Shown here: piece after piece, positions 17,589-26,248 of the stretch
Layout: the number at the start of each line of letters is the position of its first letter
Position numbering within the stretch: position 1 is the first letter of the stretch
Source: Amylibacter sp. IMCC11727
Lineage (GTDB): Bacteria > Pseudomonadota > Alphaproteobacteria > Rhodobacterales > Rhodobacteraceae
Length of the DNA stretch: 64,000 bases
Direction: 5' to 3'
Assembly: GCF_029854195.1 (NCBI RefSeq)
Contig: NZ_CP122960.1
Coordinates: 2,610,001 to 2,674,000, forward strand
Notes under the pieces: model-generated
Told to the model about the DNA's origin: nothing
The model's database searches: none
What the model saw: only the letters and a program-made list of their open reading frames with translations
Program-made: the position numbers and the translations under genes

Positions 17589-18070
17589 TGGAACTTGATC
17601 TCTACCTCATTGCCAAATGGATACACATCCTGTCATCCACGGTTTTGTTTGGCACGGGTATCGGCACAGCATTTCAAATGGTTTGGGCATGGCGCAGCCA
17701 AAACCCGCAAACCATCGCCCATGTTTCAGGCGGGGTAGTGATTGCGGATTGGCTGTTCACAACACCCGCAGGCCTTGTCCAACCGCTGTCAGGGCTTGCT
17801 CTGATCGCACTTCAAGGGTGGTCTTTGAACGCACCGTGGTTATTGGCAACCTATGCGCTCTATGTGCTCGCCTTCATCTGCTGGGCCCCTGTGGTCCATC
17901 TGCAAATCCGCATCCGCAATCTTGCCCGCACCGCCGCGCAAAACAACGCGCCCCTTCCACCTGAAGCACGCCGTGCCTTTCGCCTCTGGTTTGCGCTTGG
18001 ATGGCCCGCCTTTGCCGCTCTTGTGGCCATCTTCTGGCTTATGATATCGAAACCTGACCTCGGCTTTTGA
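17588..18070 (+). CDS. DUF2269 family integral membrane protein
   Basis: 160 residues with four hydrophobic segments (about 8-30, 45-75, 80-105 and 135-155), the DUF2269 layout, including KWIHILSSTVLFGTG near the N-terminus. Two adjacent ATG codons (17585 and 17588); the second has the better distance to the AGGA. The function of the family is unknown. Pairing with the DoxX-like SDR gene directly upstream is tight enough to suggest the two work together. apt begins 11 bases later. Confidence 0.85.
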   Translation: MELDLYLIAKWIHILSSTVLFGTGIGTAFQMVWAWRSQNPQTIAHVSGGVVIADWLFTTPAGLVQPLSGLALIALQGWSLNAPWLLATYALYVLAFICWAPVVHLQIRIRNLARTAAQNNAPLPPEARRAFRLWFALGWPAFAALVAIFWLMISKPDLGF

Positions 18071-18081
18071 AAGACATCACA

Positions 18082-18615
18082 ATGACCAAAGACATCACCG
18101 ATTACATCCGCACGATTCCTGATTTCCCCCACAAGGGTATCATGTTTCGCGATGTGACCACCCTGTTTGGCAATGCCGAAGGGTTCAAACTCGCCGTTTC
18201 GCAGATGGTGGAACAATGCAAAGACATGAATATCGACACCATCGCAGGGCTCGAAGCACGAGGCTTTATCATCGGCGGCGCAGTGGCAGAACGGCTCGGA
18301 GTTGGGTTTCTGCCTGTGCGCAAGGCGGGCAAATTGCCAGGCAAAACAATATCCGAAGATTATACACTGGAATACGGCACAGCCACGATCGAAGTTCATG
18401 ACGACGCGATTGAAGCAGGGGCACGCGTTTTGCTGATCGACGATCTGATCGCCACGGGGGGTACGGCAGCCGCAGGGATCAAACTGATCGAACGCTTGGG
18501 CGGCGAGGTCATCCATGCGGCCTTTATCATTGACCTGCCAGATTTGGGTGGGGCGCAGGTCATCCGTGATCTGGGTGTTCCTGTCACATCGCTTTGTGCG
18601 TTTGAGGGCGATTGA
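18082..18615 (+). CDS. apt: Adenine phosphoribosyltransferase
   Basis: 177 residues. PRPP-binding motif VLLIDDLIATGGTA is intact. The N-terminus IRTIPDFPHKGIMFRD and the GLEARGFIIG segment are typical Apt signatures. It converts adenine and PRPP to AMP. As the last gene of the mtnP run it would salvage the adenine produced by MtnP. A TTG five codons upstream would also give an in-frame start; the ATG at 18082 matches known Apt lengths. A strong terminator follows. Confidence 0.95.
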   Translation: MTKDITDYIRTIPDFPHKGIMFRDVTTLFGNAEGFKLAVSQMVEQCKDMNIDTIAGLEARGFIIGGAVAERLGVGFLPVRKAGKLPGKTISEDYTLEYGTATIEVHDDAIEAGARVLLIDDLIATGGTAAAGIKLIERLGGEVIHAAFIIDLPDLGGAQVIRDLGVPVTSLCAFEGD

Positions 18616-18685
18616 TCCACGTTTCGCGGCCATTTATCCAAACGCTCGTACGCGCAATCCACACCCAATTCCTAAACAACCGCTT

Positions 18686-18726
18686 AACGCCGACACGTCC
18701 AAATGGACGTGTCGGCGTTTATGTTT
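18686..18726 (+). terminator. Strong hairpin terminator after apt
   Basis: A perfect 15-bp stem, 18686-18700 with 18705-18719, and a four-base AAAT loop, followed by a T-rich tail (ttatgttt). It closes the mtnP-apt operon; the convergent FAD oxidase gene ends at 18768. Confidence 0.85.
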
Positions 18727-18767
18727 CGTTAACTCTTTGCTGCACCGTGAAAGACACACAAACGCCT

Positions 18768-20177
18768 TTACCGCGTTAAAATCACATCAGGATTCATAAT
18801 CCCCATCGGGTCCAGCGCCGTTTTAATCCCACGCATCGCCGCTAATTTCGCTGGATCACCATAGCGCTGCAGATCACCCGCTTTGAACCGTCCAATGCCA
18901 TGCTCTGCCGAAATTGATCCGTCATAGGCGTGAACCAAATCATGCACCACATCCATTAAATCCCGTTTCAAATGCGCCCAATCCGCCTTTGCGTCGCCTT
19001 TGGGCGGGTACACATTGAAATGCAAGTTCCCGTCACCCAGGTGCCCAAAACAGTTCAGCCGCAGGGGGCCAAATGGCGCCAACGCCGTGCGGCCCTCGTC
19101 AATGAACGCCGCGATCCGATCTTGCGGGATGGAAATATCATGGCTTGAAATCGCGCCAATCCGTTTGTTCGCTGCAGGAATGCTCTCGCGCACGGTCCAA
19201 AACGCATCGCGCTGCGCGGCGGATTGCGCCAGGACCACATCGCAGATCAACCCATCTTCCAGCGCCGCTGCCAAAACTGCGCTCATCCGCGTTTCCATAT
19301 CCGCATCCACGCCAGACCCAATCTCCGCCAGCACCATCCAGTCTGGGGCGCCCTCAAACGGCGTGCGCACCTCGGGCATGGTTTCATGCAGAAACTCAAA
19401 CCCGACCCCACTCATCAATTCAAACGCGCTCACCAATCCATCGAGCGCCACTTGCATCCGCGCCAACAGCTTTGCCGCCGCCCGTGGCCCCTCCACAATT
19501 GCGAAACAAGTGGTCAACGCTGCAGGTTTCTGCACCAACTTCAACACCGCCGCTGTAATCACCCCAAGCGTGCCTTCAGACCCCACCAACAGATTGCGCA
19601 AATCATAGCCTGTGTTGTCCTTGCGCAACCGCTTTAACCCGTGATGGATCGTTCCATCGGGCATCACGGCCTCAACCCCAAGGCACAAATCCCGCGCATT
19701 GCCATAGCGCAGCACCTGCACGCCGCCCGCATTCGTCGCCAAATTCCCGCCAATCAAACACGATCCTTCCGATGCCAACGACAATGGAAACATCCGCCCT
19801 GCCTGATCCGCCGCATCCTGCACAGCGGCCAATGTCATGCCTGCCTCTACCGTGATCGTATTGCCCACAGGGTCCACATTGCGCACCGCAGACATCCGCT
19901 CCAGCGACAAAACCAACGGTGCCGCTACGCCCGTGGCCACTTGTCCCCCAACCAGCCCCGTGCCACCGCCATAAGGTACAACGGCAACCCCATGTTCGCC
20001 GCACAGCCGAACCACCGTTGCCACCTCTTGTGTTGAACGCGGACGCGCCAAAACACCACCCTGCCCCTTCACCATCCCACGCGGCTCTTCCAAATACCGC
20101 GGCTCAATCGGCCCAGCCACATCGGGAATAGCCTCGTTCAACAGGGCAAGAAACGCATCATCAGCGGGGTTTAGCAT
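18768..20177 (-). CDS. FAD-binding oxidase of the GlcD / 2-hydroxyacid dehydrogenase type
   Basis: 469 residues. FAD PCMH domain with VPYGGGTGLVGGQ near 65-77 and LVGSEGTLGVITA; C-terminal cap with CFGHLGDGNLHFN and AEHGIGRFK. It resembles D-2-hydroxyglutarate/D-lactate dehydrogenases. The substrate cannot be assigned. A GTG two codons upstream opens the frame, but AAGGAG is best placed for the ATG at 20177. Same superfamily as 9436-10812 but clearly divergent in sequence, so not a recent duplication. Confidence 0.88.
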   Translation of the reverse strand: MLNPADDAFLALLNEAIPDVAGPIEPRYLEEPRGMVKGQGGVLARPRSTQEVATVVRLCGEHGVAVVPYGGGTGLVGGQVATGVAAPLVLSLERMSAVRNVDPVGNTITVEAGMTLAAVQDAADQAGRMFPLSLASEGSCLIGGNLATNAGGVQVLRYGNARDLCLGVEAVMPDGTIHHGLKRLRKDNTGYDLRNLLVGSEGTLGVITAAVLKLVQKPAALTTCFAIVEGPRAAAKLLARMQVALDGLVSAFELMSGVGFEFLHETMPEVRTPFEGAPDWMVLAEIGSGVDADMETRMSAVLAAALEDGLICDVVLAQSAAQRDAFWTVRESIPAANKRIGAISSHDISIPQDRIAAFIDEGRTALAPFGPLRLNCFGHLGDGNLHFNVYPPKGDAKADWAHLKRDLMDVVHDLVHAYDGSISAEHGIGRFKAGDLQRYGDPAKLAAMRGIKTALDPMGIMNPDVILTR

Positions 20178-20232
20178 CGGCACTCTCCTTGCAAACAGGC
20201 TTACCTGCCCCCCCGCGCACTCACAAGCACCG

Positions 20233-21033
20233 CTATTCGTATTCCGTGTAAAACTGCGGCGGCATCACAATCACCGTTGGGCGGGCGGGCAGGCGATCTT
20301 GGCTCAGGATCAGCGTGCTGTCTTCCATACGCACCACATCAAACTCATCGCGCATCCCCGCCAGAAACGCCCCGAGCGTCGTTTCCCCAAACCAGTGCAT
20401 CGGCAACACCACCGATGATCGAAACCGTTTGAGCGTTTTCACCATGGTCGGATGATCGAGCGTCATGCCCCCATCCACGGCCGCCATCACCACATCCAAC
20501 CGTCCGATCCGCGCAAACTGCTCGTCACTTGGTTCGTGATGAAGATGGCCCAGATGCCCAATACAGAGCCCCGCCACCTCAAAGATAAAGATCGAGTTTC
20601 CATCGGGGATCTGCCCCGTAAACACCCCCCTGATGTCCGTGGTCACATTGCGGATCAGCATTTCGCCTAAGTCCAATTCGTGCTCTGCCACACCGCCTTT
20701 GGGGTCCCAGCCCCGCAGGATATGCGGAATGCTTGGGTCAGGGTAATCAGTGTAATGGCTGGAATGCCCACGGTTCATTGTCACGATGTCTGGGGCCTTA
20801 TCCACCTTGCCGATATACCCATTATAATCCGTGACCGCACGCAATCCTCCAACGGTATCAATCACATACATGGAATGATCTGCATATGTGATCGCCACTT
20901 CATCTTTTTTCAAAGACGCATAATGGATTTGTGGCCCCGCATCCGCAAACGCCAAACAATGGCTCGGCATTCGGGTCTGTGCCAGCGTGGGCGTCGCCGT
21001 CATGGCAAATAGCACCAGAAAATATCTCAGCAT
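20233..21033 (-). CDS. Exported metallo-beta-lactamase-fold protein (UlaG-like), altered metal motif
   Basis: 266 residues. Start at 21033 is fixed by GGGGAGG seven bases upstream and gives a clear signal peptide (hydrophobic 4-14, cut after T-L-A-Q near 19). The fold pattern is that of UlaG/RNase J-like MBL proteins: IHYASLKKDEVAITY near 37, later GHLGHLHHEPSD at 160-171 and LPMHWFG near 210. The usual HxHxDH is replaced by H90-S-S-H93-Y-T-D96. Likely periplasmic; the substrate is unknown and metal binding may be changed. Confidence 0.75.
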   Translation of the reverse strand: MLRYFLVLFAMTATPTLAQTRMPSHCLAFADAGPQIHYASLKKDEVAITYADHSMYVIDTVGGLRAVTDYNGYIGKVDKAPDIVTMNRGHSSHYTDYPDPSIPHILRGWDPKGGVAEHELDLGEMLIRNVTTDIRGVFTGQIPDGNSIFIFEVAGLCIGHLGHLHHEPSDEQFARIGRLDVVMAAVDGGMTLDHPTMVKTLKRFRSSVVLPMHWFGETTLGAFLAGMRDEFDVVRMEDSTLILSQDRLPARPTVIVMPPQFYTEYE

Positions 21034-21124
21034 ATCACACCTCCCCGAATCCAACTCTGACCTCAGCCTACACCGTTTTCCCAAATCCCTTGATCACAAT
21101 TGCAAATCCGTGCAACCAACAGGC

Positions 21125-21472
21125 ATGTACATCGAAATCATCAAACGCCCGAACGGCGAAGCCCCCGAATGGGTCCGCGACGCATGGATCGGCTTGCGCT
21201 TGCCGCTCTATCACCACCTGCCAGTCACCAGCAAAGTTCAAGGCGTTGTCACAGGATCGCGCACGCGGCTCGGTGCGTTTCTGAAAGGTTTGGTGCAAGA
21301 ACCCCAAACCATGACAGGCTATTACGTGCATTCAAAAGGCGCGATTGAAATCCTTGCCGCGTTCAACACAGACGCTGCTAAATGGTGGGTCGATAACGCC
21401 CCGCACAGCCTCGAAGAGGGTCAGGTTTTGATGTTTGAAACACAGGTCTGCGGCAACGTCATAAACGGCTAA
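21125..21472 (+). CDS. Conserved small protein of unknown function
   Basis: 115 residues starting MYIEIIKRPNGEAPEWVRDAW; it has a basic centre and an acidic C-terminal half (LEEGQVLMFETQVCG). No signal peptide, no membrane segment, no motif I recognise. The frame is open for 46 codons upstream, but that part lies in the divergent promoter region of the MBL gene and its sequence is not protein-like. The ribosome-binding site is weak (AGG). It overlaps the convergent acetyltransferase gene by 4 bases. Codon use matches the neighbours, so I think it is real. Confidence 0.65.
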   Translation: MYIEIIKRPNGEAPEWVRDAWIGLRLPLYHHLPVTSKVQGVVTGSRTRLGAFLKGLVQEPQTMTGYYVHSKGAIEILAAFNTDAAKWWVDNAPHSLEEGQVLMFETQVCGNVING

Positions 21473-22053
21473 CCCGCGTCCGTTTTACCCCGCCGATCAC
21501 CTCGGATATTGGCATAAAGCACATGTGTCCGCCACCTCCCCGCAATTTGCAGATAGCTTTGTGCCACACCCTCGTACTTAAACCCTGTCTTTTCCAGCAA
21601 CCCGCGTGACGCCGCATTCTCGGGCAGGGTCGCCGCCTCAACACGGCTCAAATCCAGCTGGTAAAACGCATAATGAACAACGGCCTGAATGGCATCGGTC
21701 ATATAACCAGACCGCGCAAACTCCGCCCCGATCCAATACCCCAACGTCCCCGCCATCGCAGGACCGCGCCGAATGTTGTCCAACGTAATGGCCCCCAACA
21801 GCGCCTGATCTTCGCGCCGAATGATAAACAATGGCACGCCTTTTCCCGCCTCATAGGTTTTACGCGCCCAAAACACGCGGTTGGAAAACGCCCGTTTGGA
21901 AAAATGATCAGGGGCCCAAATAGGCTCCCACGGGGCCAGAAAGTCCTCGCCATCTTGGCGCAATTTCACCCAAGATAAATGATCGGCCATCATCGGCATG
22001 CGCAAGGTCACATGCTCGGCCTCTATCATCACTTTGGGGCGGCGTTTAAACAT
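21469..22053 (-). CDS. RimJ/RimL-type GNAT N-acetyltransferase
   Basis: 194 residues with the RimJ/RimL layout: VTLRMPMMADHLSW at the N-terminus, LGYWIGAEFARSGYMTDAI as the acetyl-CoA binding motif, and LPENAASRGLLEKTGFKYEGV near the end, the classic NxxSxxLxxKxGF pattern. The family acetylates N-termini of ribosomal or other proteins. No partner nearby. Start at 22053 by family length. Confidence 0.9.
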   Translation of the reverse strand: MFKRRPKVMIEAEHVTLRMPMMADHLSWVKLRQDGEDFLAPWEPIWAPDHFSKRAFSNRVFWARKTYEAGKGVPLFIIRREDQALLGAITLDNIRRGPAMAGTLGYWIGAEFARSGYMTDAIQAVVHYAFYQLDLSRVEAATLPENAASRGLLEKTGFKYEGVAQSYLQIAGRWRTHVLYANIRGDRRGKTDAG

Positions 22054-22084
22054 GCGCCAAACTATCCCCGCCCGTTAATGAAGG

Positions 22085-23308
22085 TCAAGAACGGCGCAGG
22101 AAAACTTGCACATCTGCCACATTCGTGCCCGTGCCACCAATCACCAACAAATCACCCGCCGCCTGTAGCCCGTGAAAGCTGTCGTTGTTCCCCAACACCG
22201 CATCCACATCCAGCCCCGCATCCGCAATCCGCGCACAGGTTTGCGTATCGACAATGCCACCTGCGGCATCGGTCGGGCCATCGCGCCCGTCTGTCCCACC
22301 GCTCAGGAACACCCAATCATCACCGCTTTCCGCTGCCCCTTGTGCAACGCGCAAGGCAAGCTCCTGATTGCGCCCACCCACGCCATCACCTACCAGCTTC
22401 ACCGTGGTTTCCCCACCAAATATCAAAGTGCAATCTCCAGAATGAGCGTTCATCGCCGACAGCACCTTTTGCGCGGCCTCCGCCACATCCCCTTCCAACG
22501 CATCATCCACGATCACAGTGCCGTCACAGGCTGCCACCATCGCCTCTAGGCTCACACGGTTCGATCCGATGATCTGATTGTACGCTGGCCGCATCTCGGC
22601 CACATCTTCATCGCGGCCCAAATGATCCCGAACCGCCTGCGGCATGGCATCCCAAGCACCCGCATCCATCAAAACTCTGCGGGCCTCGGCATGGGTGCCC
22701 ACACGACCCACGGTGGGACCACTGGCCACCACCCGCAAATCATCGCCAATCACGTCAGACAGGATCAATGCCCGCACCGAGGCCTTCGTGGCCGCCAACA
22801 ACCCGCCGCCTTTCAATCGGCTCAAGCACTGGCGCACCAAATTCATCTGATTAATATCAAGCCCCGAACCCAACAAAACCGCATTGGCCGCCTGTTTGTC
22901 CGCCGCCGAAACACCTTCCACAGGCGCAATCGCCAATGCCGAACCGCCCCCTGAAATCAACGCCAAAACCTGATCTTCAGGGCCCAAACCCGCCACAAAA
23001 TCCAAAATCGCAGCCCCCGCCGCGACACTTCCATCGCTTGGCACAGGATGCTCCCCAATCATCACCTCGGCCCCTGCAATGTCCTGTGCATTTTCCGCGT
23101 TTGTCACCACCAGCGCCTTGCTTGCCTCTACATGCAACAGCGCCTCGGCCATCATGGCTCCTGCCGCTTTGCCCAGCGCAATAACCGCCACGGGCCCCGT
23201 CACAGGCTGTGCATTCAATGCACGGCGCACCGCGCCCGCAGGGTCCGCTGCCGCCACCCCCGCTTGAAAAATGCGCGTGGCCTCGGCTCTTAATGCTGCA
23301 TTGTTCAT
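22085..23308 (-). CDS. Glycerate kinase type 2 / hydroxypyruvate reductase-like (DUF4147-MOFRL)
   Basis: 407 residues. N-terminal DUF4147 domain with VIALGKAAGAM and the glycine-rich ISGGGSAL, followed by the C-terminal MOFRL domain with LIFGGETTVKLVGDGVGGRNQELAL and LSGGTDGRDGPTDAAGG. Members phosphorylate D-glycerate to 2-phosphoglycerate; older annotations call them TtuD hydroxypyruvate reductases. The open frame continues far upstream, but GGGAGAA before the ATG at 23308 and the domain start fix this start; the rest is a shadow of the divergent deacylase. Confidence 0.92.
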   Translation of the reverse strand: MNNAALRAEATRIFQAGVAAADPAGAVRRALNAQPVTGPVAVIALGKAAGAMMAEALLHVEASKALVVTNAENAQDIAGAEVMIGEHPVPSDGSVAAGAAILDFVAGLGPEDQVLALISGGGSALAIAPVEGVSAADKQAANAVLLGSGLDINQMNLVRQCLSRLKGGGLLAATKASVRALILSDVIGDDLRVVASGPTVGRVGTHAEARRVLMDAGAWDAMPQAVRDHLGRDEDVAEMRPAYNQIIGSNRVSLEAMVAACDGTVIVDDALEGDVAEAAQKVLSAMNAHSGDCTLIFGGETTVKLVGDGVGGRNQELALRVAQGAAESGDDWVFLSGGTDGRDGPTDAAGGIVDTQTCARIADAGLDVDAVLGNNDSFHGLQAAGDLLVIGGTGTNVADVQVFLRRS

Positions 23309-23401
23309 GAAATTCTCCCACTTACAGGCGAACATAACCGCAGCGTCACAAATCGCCAACGCATCTTGCTCAATAGGTCCAGCTATCGCACACTCTGCCC
23401 C

Positions 23402-24691
23402 ATGCCTGACCAAACCAAAATCGACCGCCTCAACGCCGAAATCGACGCACGCCGCGATGATCTGATTGCCCTGACCCAAGACCTCATCCGGATTCCAACC
23501 GTCAATCCGCCGGGCGAAAACTACCGCCTGATCTGCGAATACCTTGAAACCCGCCTCAAACCACGCGGCTTTGATTGCGACCTCATCCGCGCCTTTGAAA
23601 CCCCAGGGGACAGCGAAAAATATCCCCGCTGGAACATCATCGCGCGGCGCGAAGGCACGACACAGGGCGATTGCGTCCACTTCAACTCTCACACCGATGT
23701 CGTGGAACTTGGCCAAGACTGGACACGCGATCCTTTTGGCGGCGACCTTGACGGGGATAAAATCTATGGTCGCGGCTCTTGCGATATGAAAGGCGGCCTC
23801 GCGGCATCCATCATCGCCGCCGAAGCCTTCATCGACACCTTCCCAGACTTCGCAGGCGCCATCGAAATCTCTGGCACAGCAGATGAGGAAACAGGCGGCT
23901 TTGGCGGCGTCGCCTACCTTGCAGAAAAGGGTTACTTCGCCCCAACCCGTGTGCAGCACGTGATCATCCCCGAACCCCTTGGCCTTGATTGTATCTGCTT
24001 GGGCCATCGCGGCGCATGGTGGGCAGAGATTGAAACAAAGGGACGCAATGCTCACGGCTCCATGCCGTTCTTGGGCGATTGCGCCGTACGCCACATGGGT
24101 GCAGTCCTGTCAGAAATGGAAACCTCGCTCTATCCCCTGTTGGCCTCCAAGCGCACCGACATGCCCGTGATCCCCAAGGGCGCACGCCAATCCACGCTCA
24201 ACATCAACTCGTTCCACGGCGGCCAAGACGAACCCGAACCCGATTTCACGGGCCTGCCGAGCCCCATGGTCCCTGACAGCGCGCGCATGGTCATCGACCG
24301 CCGCTTCCTGATCGAAGAAACCCTCGAAGACGTGCAAACCGAAATTTACAACGTTCTGGAAAAGGTAAAATCAGAACGCACCGATTTCGATTACAAAGTC
24401 CGCGAAATCCAGCAAATCCACCCCTCCATGACAGCCAAAGACGCCCCCGTCGTCACCTCTATCGCTGCCGCCATCGAAAAAACCCTCGGCAAACCCGCCG
24501 AATATGTTGTCTCGCCCGGCAGTTACGATCAAAAACACATCGACCGCATCGGCCATTTGCAAAACTGCATCGCCTACGGCCCGGGCATCCTAGAGCTCGC
24601 CCACCAACCCGATGAATACGTCGAAGTCTCCGCAATGATCGACAGCGCCAAAGTCATGGGGCATTCCCTGTGTGACTTGCTGCTTGAATAA
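23402..24691 (+). CDS. M20 family ArgE/DapE-type deacylase
   Basis: 429 residues. Dinuclear zinc site: FNSHTDVV (His and Asp), GRGSCDMKGG, DEETGG (catalytic and bridging Glu) and IIPEPLG. The inserted lid domain follows (HGSMP segment). It hydrolyses N-acyl groups from amino acids or diaminopimelate-like substrates. Too divergent for a firm argE or dapE call. Start at 23402; the upstream extension in the frame is not family-like. Divergent from the glycerate kinase gene; a terminator follows. Confidence 0.88.
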   Translation: MPDQTKIDRLNAEIDARRDDLIALTQDLIRIPTVNPPGENYRLICEYLETRLKPRGFDCDLIRAFETPGDSEKYPRWNIIARREGTTQGDCVHFNSHTDVVELGQDWTRDPFGGDLDGDKIYGRGSCDMKGGLAASIIAAEAFIDTFPDFAGAIEISGTADEETGGFGGVAYLAEKGYFAPTRVQHVIIPEPLGLDCICLGHRGAWWAEIETKGRNAHGSMPFLGDCAVRHMGAVLSEMETSLYPLLASKRTDMPVIPKGARQSTLNINSFHGGQDEPEPDFTGLPSPMVPDSARMVIDRRFLIEETLEDVQTEIYNVLEKVKSERTDFDYKVREIQQIHPSMTAKDAPVVTSIAAAIEKTLGKPAEYVVSPGSYDQKHIDRIGHLQNCIAYGPGILELAHQPDEYVEVSAMIDSAKVMGHSLCDLLLE

Positions 24692-24724
24692 CGTCCGCTT
24701 CGCAGTGGATATTTAACCTCAAAA

Positions 24725-24764
24725 AAGGCTCTTAAGGTTCTGTTAACCTTCTTGAGCCTTCTTT
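24725..24764. terminator. Hairpin terminator between convergent genes
   Basis: AAGGCTC..AAGGTT pairs with AACCTT..GAGCCTT (24725-24760), flanked by A-rich sequence on the left and T-rich on the right, so it can serve the deacylase gene on plus and the FAD protein gene on minus. Confidence 0.75.
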
Positions 24765-24777
24765 GTTCTCCAAATAC

Positions 24778-26172
24778 TCAAATCTGCCCCACCAATTGCG
24801 TTAGCTTCGCCATGGCGGGCATGGACGCCGCCTTCATCCGCCCCAAGATCGCCTGTTTTTCCGCGTCATCTGGCGACACACCGCGCACCATTCCACTGAA
24901 CCCGTCCAGCCGATTGTGCGTCAGCCAATCGCGGATATCACTGTCACGCGACCAATTGTATTGGTTCATCATGAACGGGATCATCATGCGAATCCAATCC
25001 GTGTCGTGATTGGGCAAAGGCACCACCGTAGACAGCGCATTTTTCTCGACCTCGGTGTCTTTCACCACCTCAATATGCGCAATCAACGCCGCCGAAAACA
25101 CAGGCTGATAAGACCGCACGGTTTGGGGCGTAATCAGATCGCCTTCAAAAATCGGTTTCGTTTTAAGGTTTGAAATGGCGCTGGCAGAACAATCCACATG
25201 CACGATATTTGGCCCCGTCGGAACACTCCCCTGATCCAGCAAAATCTCATCCACGCCAATCTTTTGCACCCGCCCCAAACGCAGCACATTCTTCACCCGC
25301 CGCATTTCGGCCAGTTCTGCTTGGCTCACGGTGGCCCCATGAAACATCTTCGGCTTCACATCTCGATCAAGCCGCAGCAAAACTCCGCTGTCCTCCAGCC
25401 GATCAAACAAATCATCCACACTCTCAGCCGCCGCAATCGCTTCGAACTGAAGCGCCTGCGCGCCAAGTGTGCTGTTGAAAAACGAAATATCCGATTGCGT
25501 GTTTTTACGGTCCAGCATCCACCCATCGCGCGGCATGATCCAACGGATCGTATCAGGGTCCACACTATTGCCCAGCAACCACAAAACCGCATCCATGCCC
25601 GTCTTGCCACCGCCCACAATCACATAACCCTCAGGCTTGCGATCAATCTTTGGCAGGTCATTCAGCGGCATGAACCACACCCCATTTTCCACCTCAAACT
25701 GCGGCGTATGCGTGGATGGAACCGTGGTTTTCAGATAGGTGGCATCAACGGTTTTCCCCGCTTCCACCTCAAACACCTCCCCTGTCAGCGTGTTTTCAAA
25801 CATCCCCGCCCCGTCAGAGCGGCACATTGGAAAATATCGCACCCGCCCGCTTGGCAAAAAGGTCTCGTGCATCACCGCGTCAAAATAGGCCGCCACCTCG
25901 GCCCCCGTGGCCAGTGACCCCAATCCTTTGTTCAACCCAACTTGATCAAACTTGCCATTTGACAATTCGCGCGAACTCACTCCGTAAAACGCACTTGGTT
26001 GATGTAGTGTTACGAACGGATAGGCGTTGTTCCAATGCCCACCTGGTTTCGCGAATTGATCCACAATGATGATATCCGCATCGCTCTCGCTCACCAACAC
26101 ATCGGCAAAGGCCATGCCCACAGCACCACTGCCCACAATCAGGTAATCAGTTTTCAATTGGGTCGGTGTCAT
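24778..26172 (-). CDS. FAD/NAD(P)-binding flavoprotein, substrate unknown
   Basis: 464 residues. N-terminal FAD dinucleotide-binding motif LIVGSGAVGMAFA and a second Rossmann motif VIVGGGKTGMDAVLWLL near the middle, which is the layout of flavin monooxygenase-like oxidoreductases. GGHWNNAYPFVTLHQPSAFYG after the first motif is family-typical. No membrane segment. Candidate ATGs at 26184 and 26172; GGAG six bases before 26172 favours the latter. Reaction not assignable. Upstream of it on the same strand are panC and panB, but the spacing of 76 bases does not prove an operon. Confidence 0.8.
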   Translation of the reverse strand: MTPTQLKTDYLIVGSGAVGMAFADVLVSESDADIIIVDQFAKPGGHWNNAYPFVTLHQPSAFYGVSSRELSNGKFDQVGLNKGLGSLATGAEVAAYFDAVMHETFLPSGRVRYFPMCRSDGAGMFENTLTGEVFEVEAGKTVDATYLKTTVPSTHTPQFEVENGVWFMPLNDLPKIDRKPEGYVIVGGGKTGMDAVLWLLGNSVDPDTIRWIMPRDGWMLDRKNTQSDISFFNSTLGAQALQFEAIAAAESVDDLFDRLEDSGVLLRLDRDVKPKMFHGATVSQAELAEMRRVKNVLRLGRVQKIGVDEILLDQGSVPTGPNIVHVDCSASAISNLKTKPIFEGDLITPQTVRSYQPVFSAALIAHIEVVKDTEVEKNALSTVVPLPNHDTDWIRMMIPFMMNQYNWSRDSDIRDWLTHNRLDGFSGMVRGVSPDDAEKQAILGRMKAASMPAMAKLTQLVGQI

Positions 26173-26248
26173 CGGGTGCTCCATCGGCAAATCTTTCGCC
26201 AAATATGCACCGATTGCGCGCTAAACCAACCTTAACCCCACGGCAAAA

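Noticed and set aside
23309..24094. N-terminal extension of the glycerate kinase frame to 669 residues
   Set aside because: The extension is antisense to the ArgE/DapE gene; a good ribosome-binding site and the DUF4147 domain start lie at 23308.
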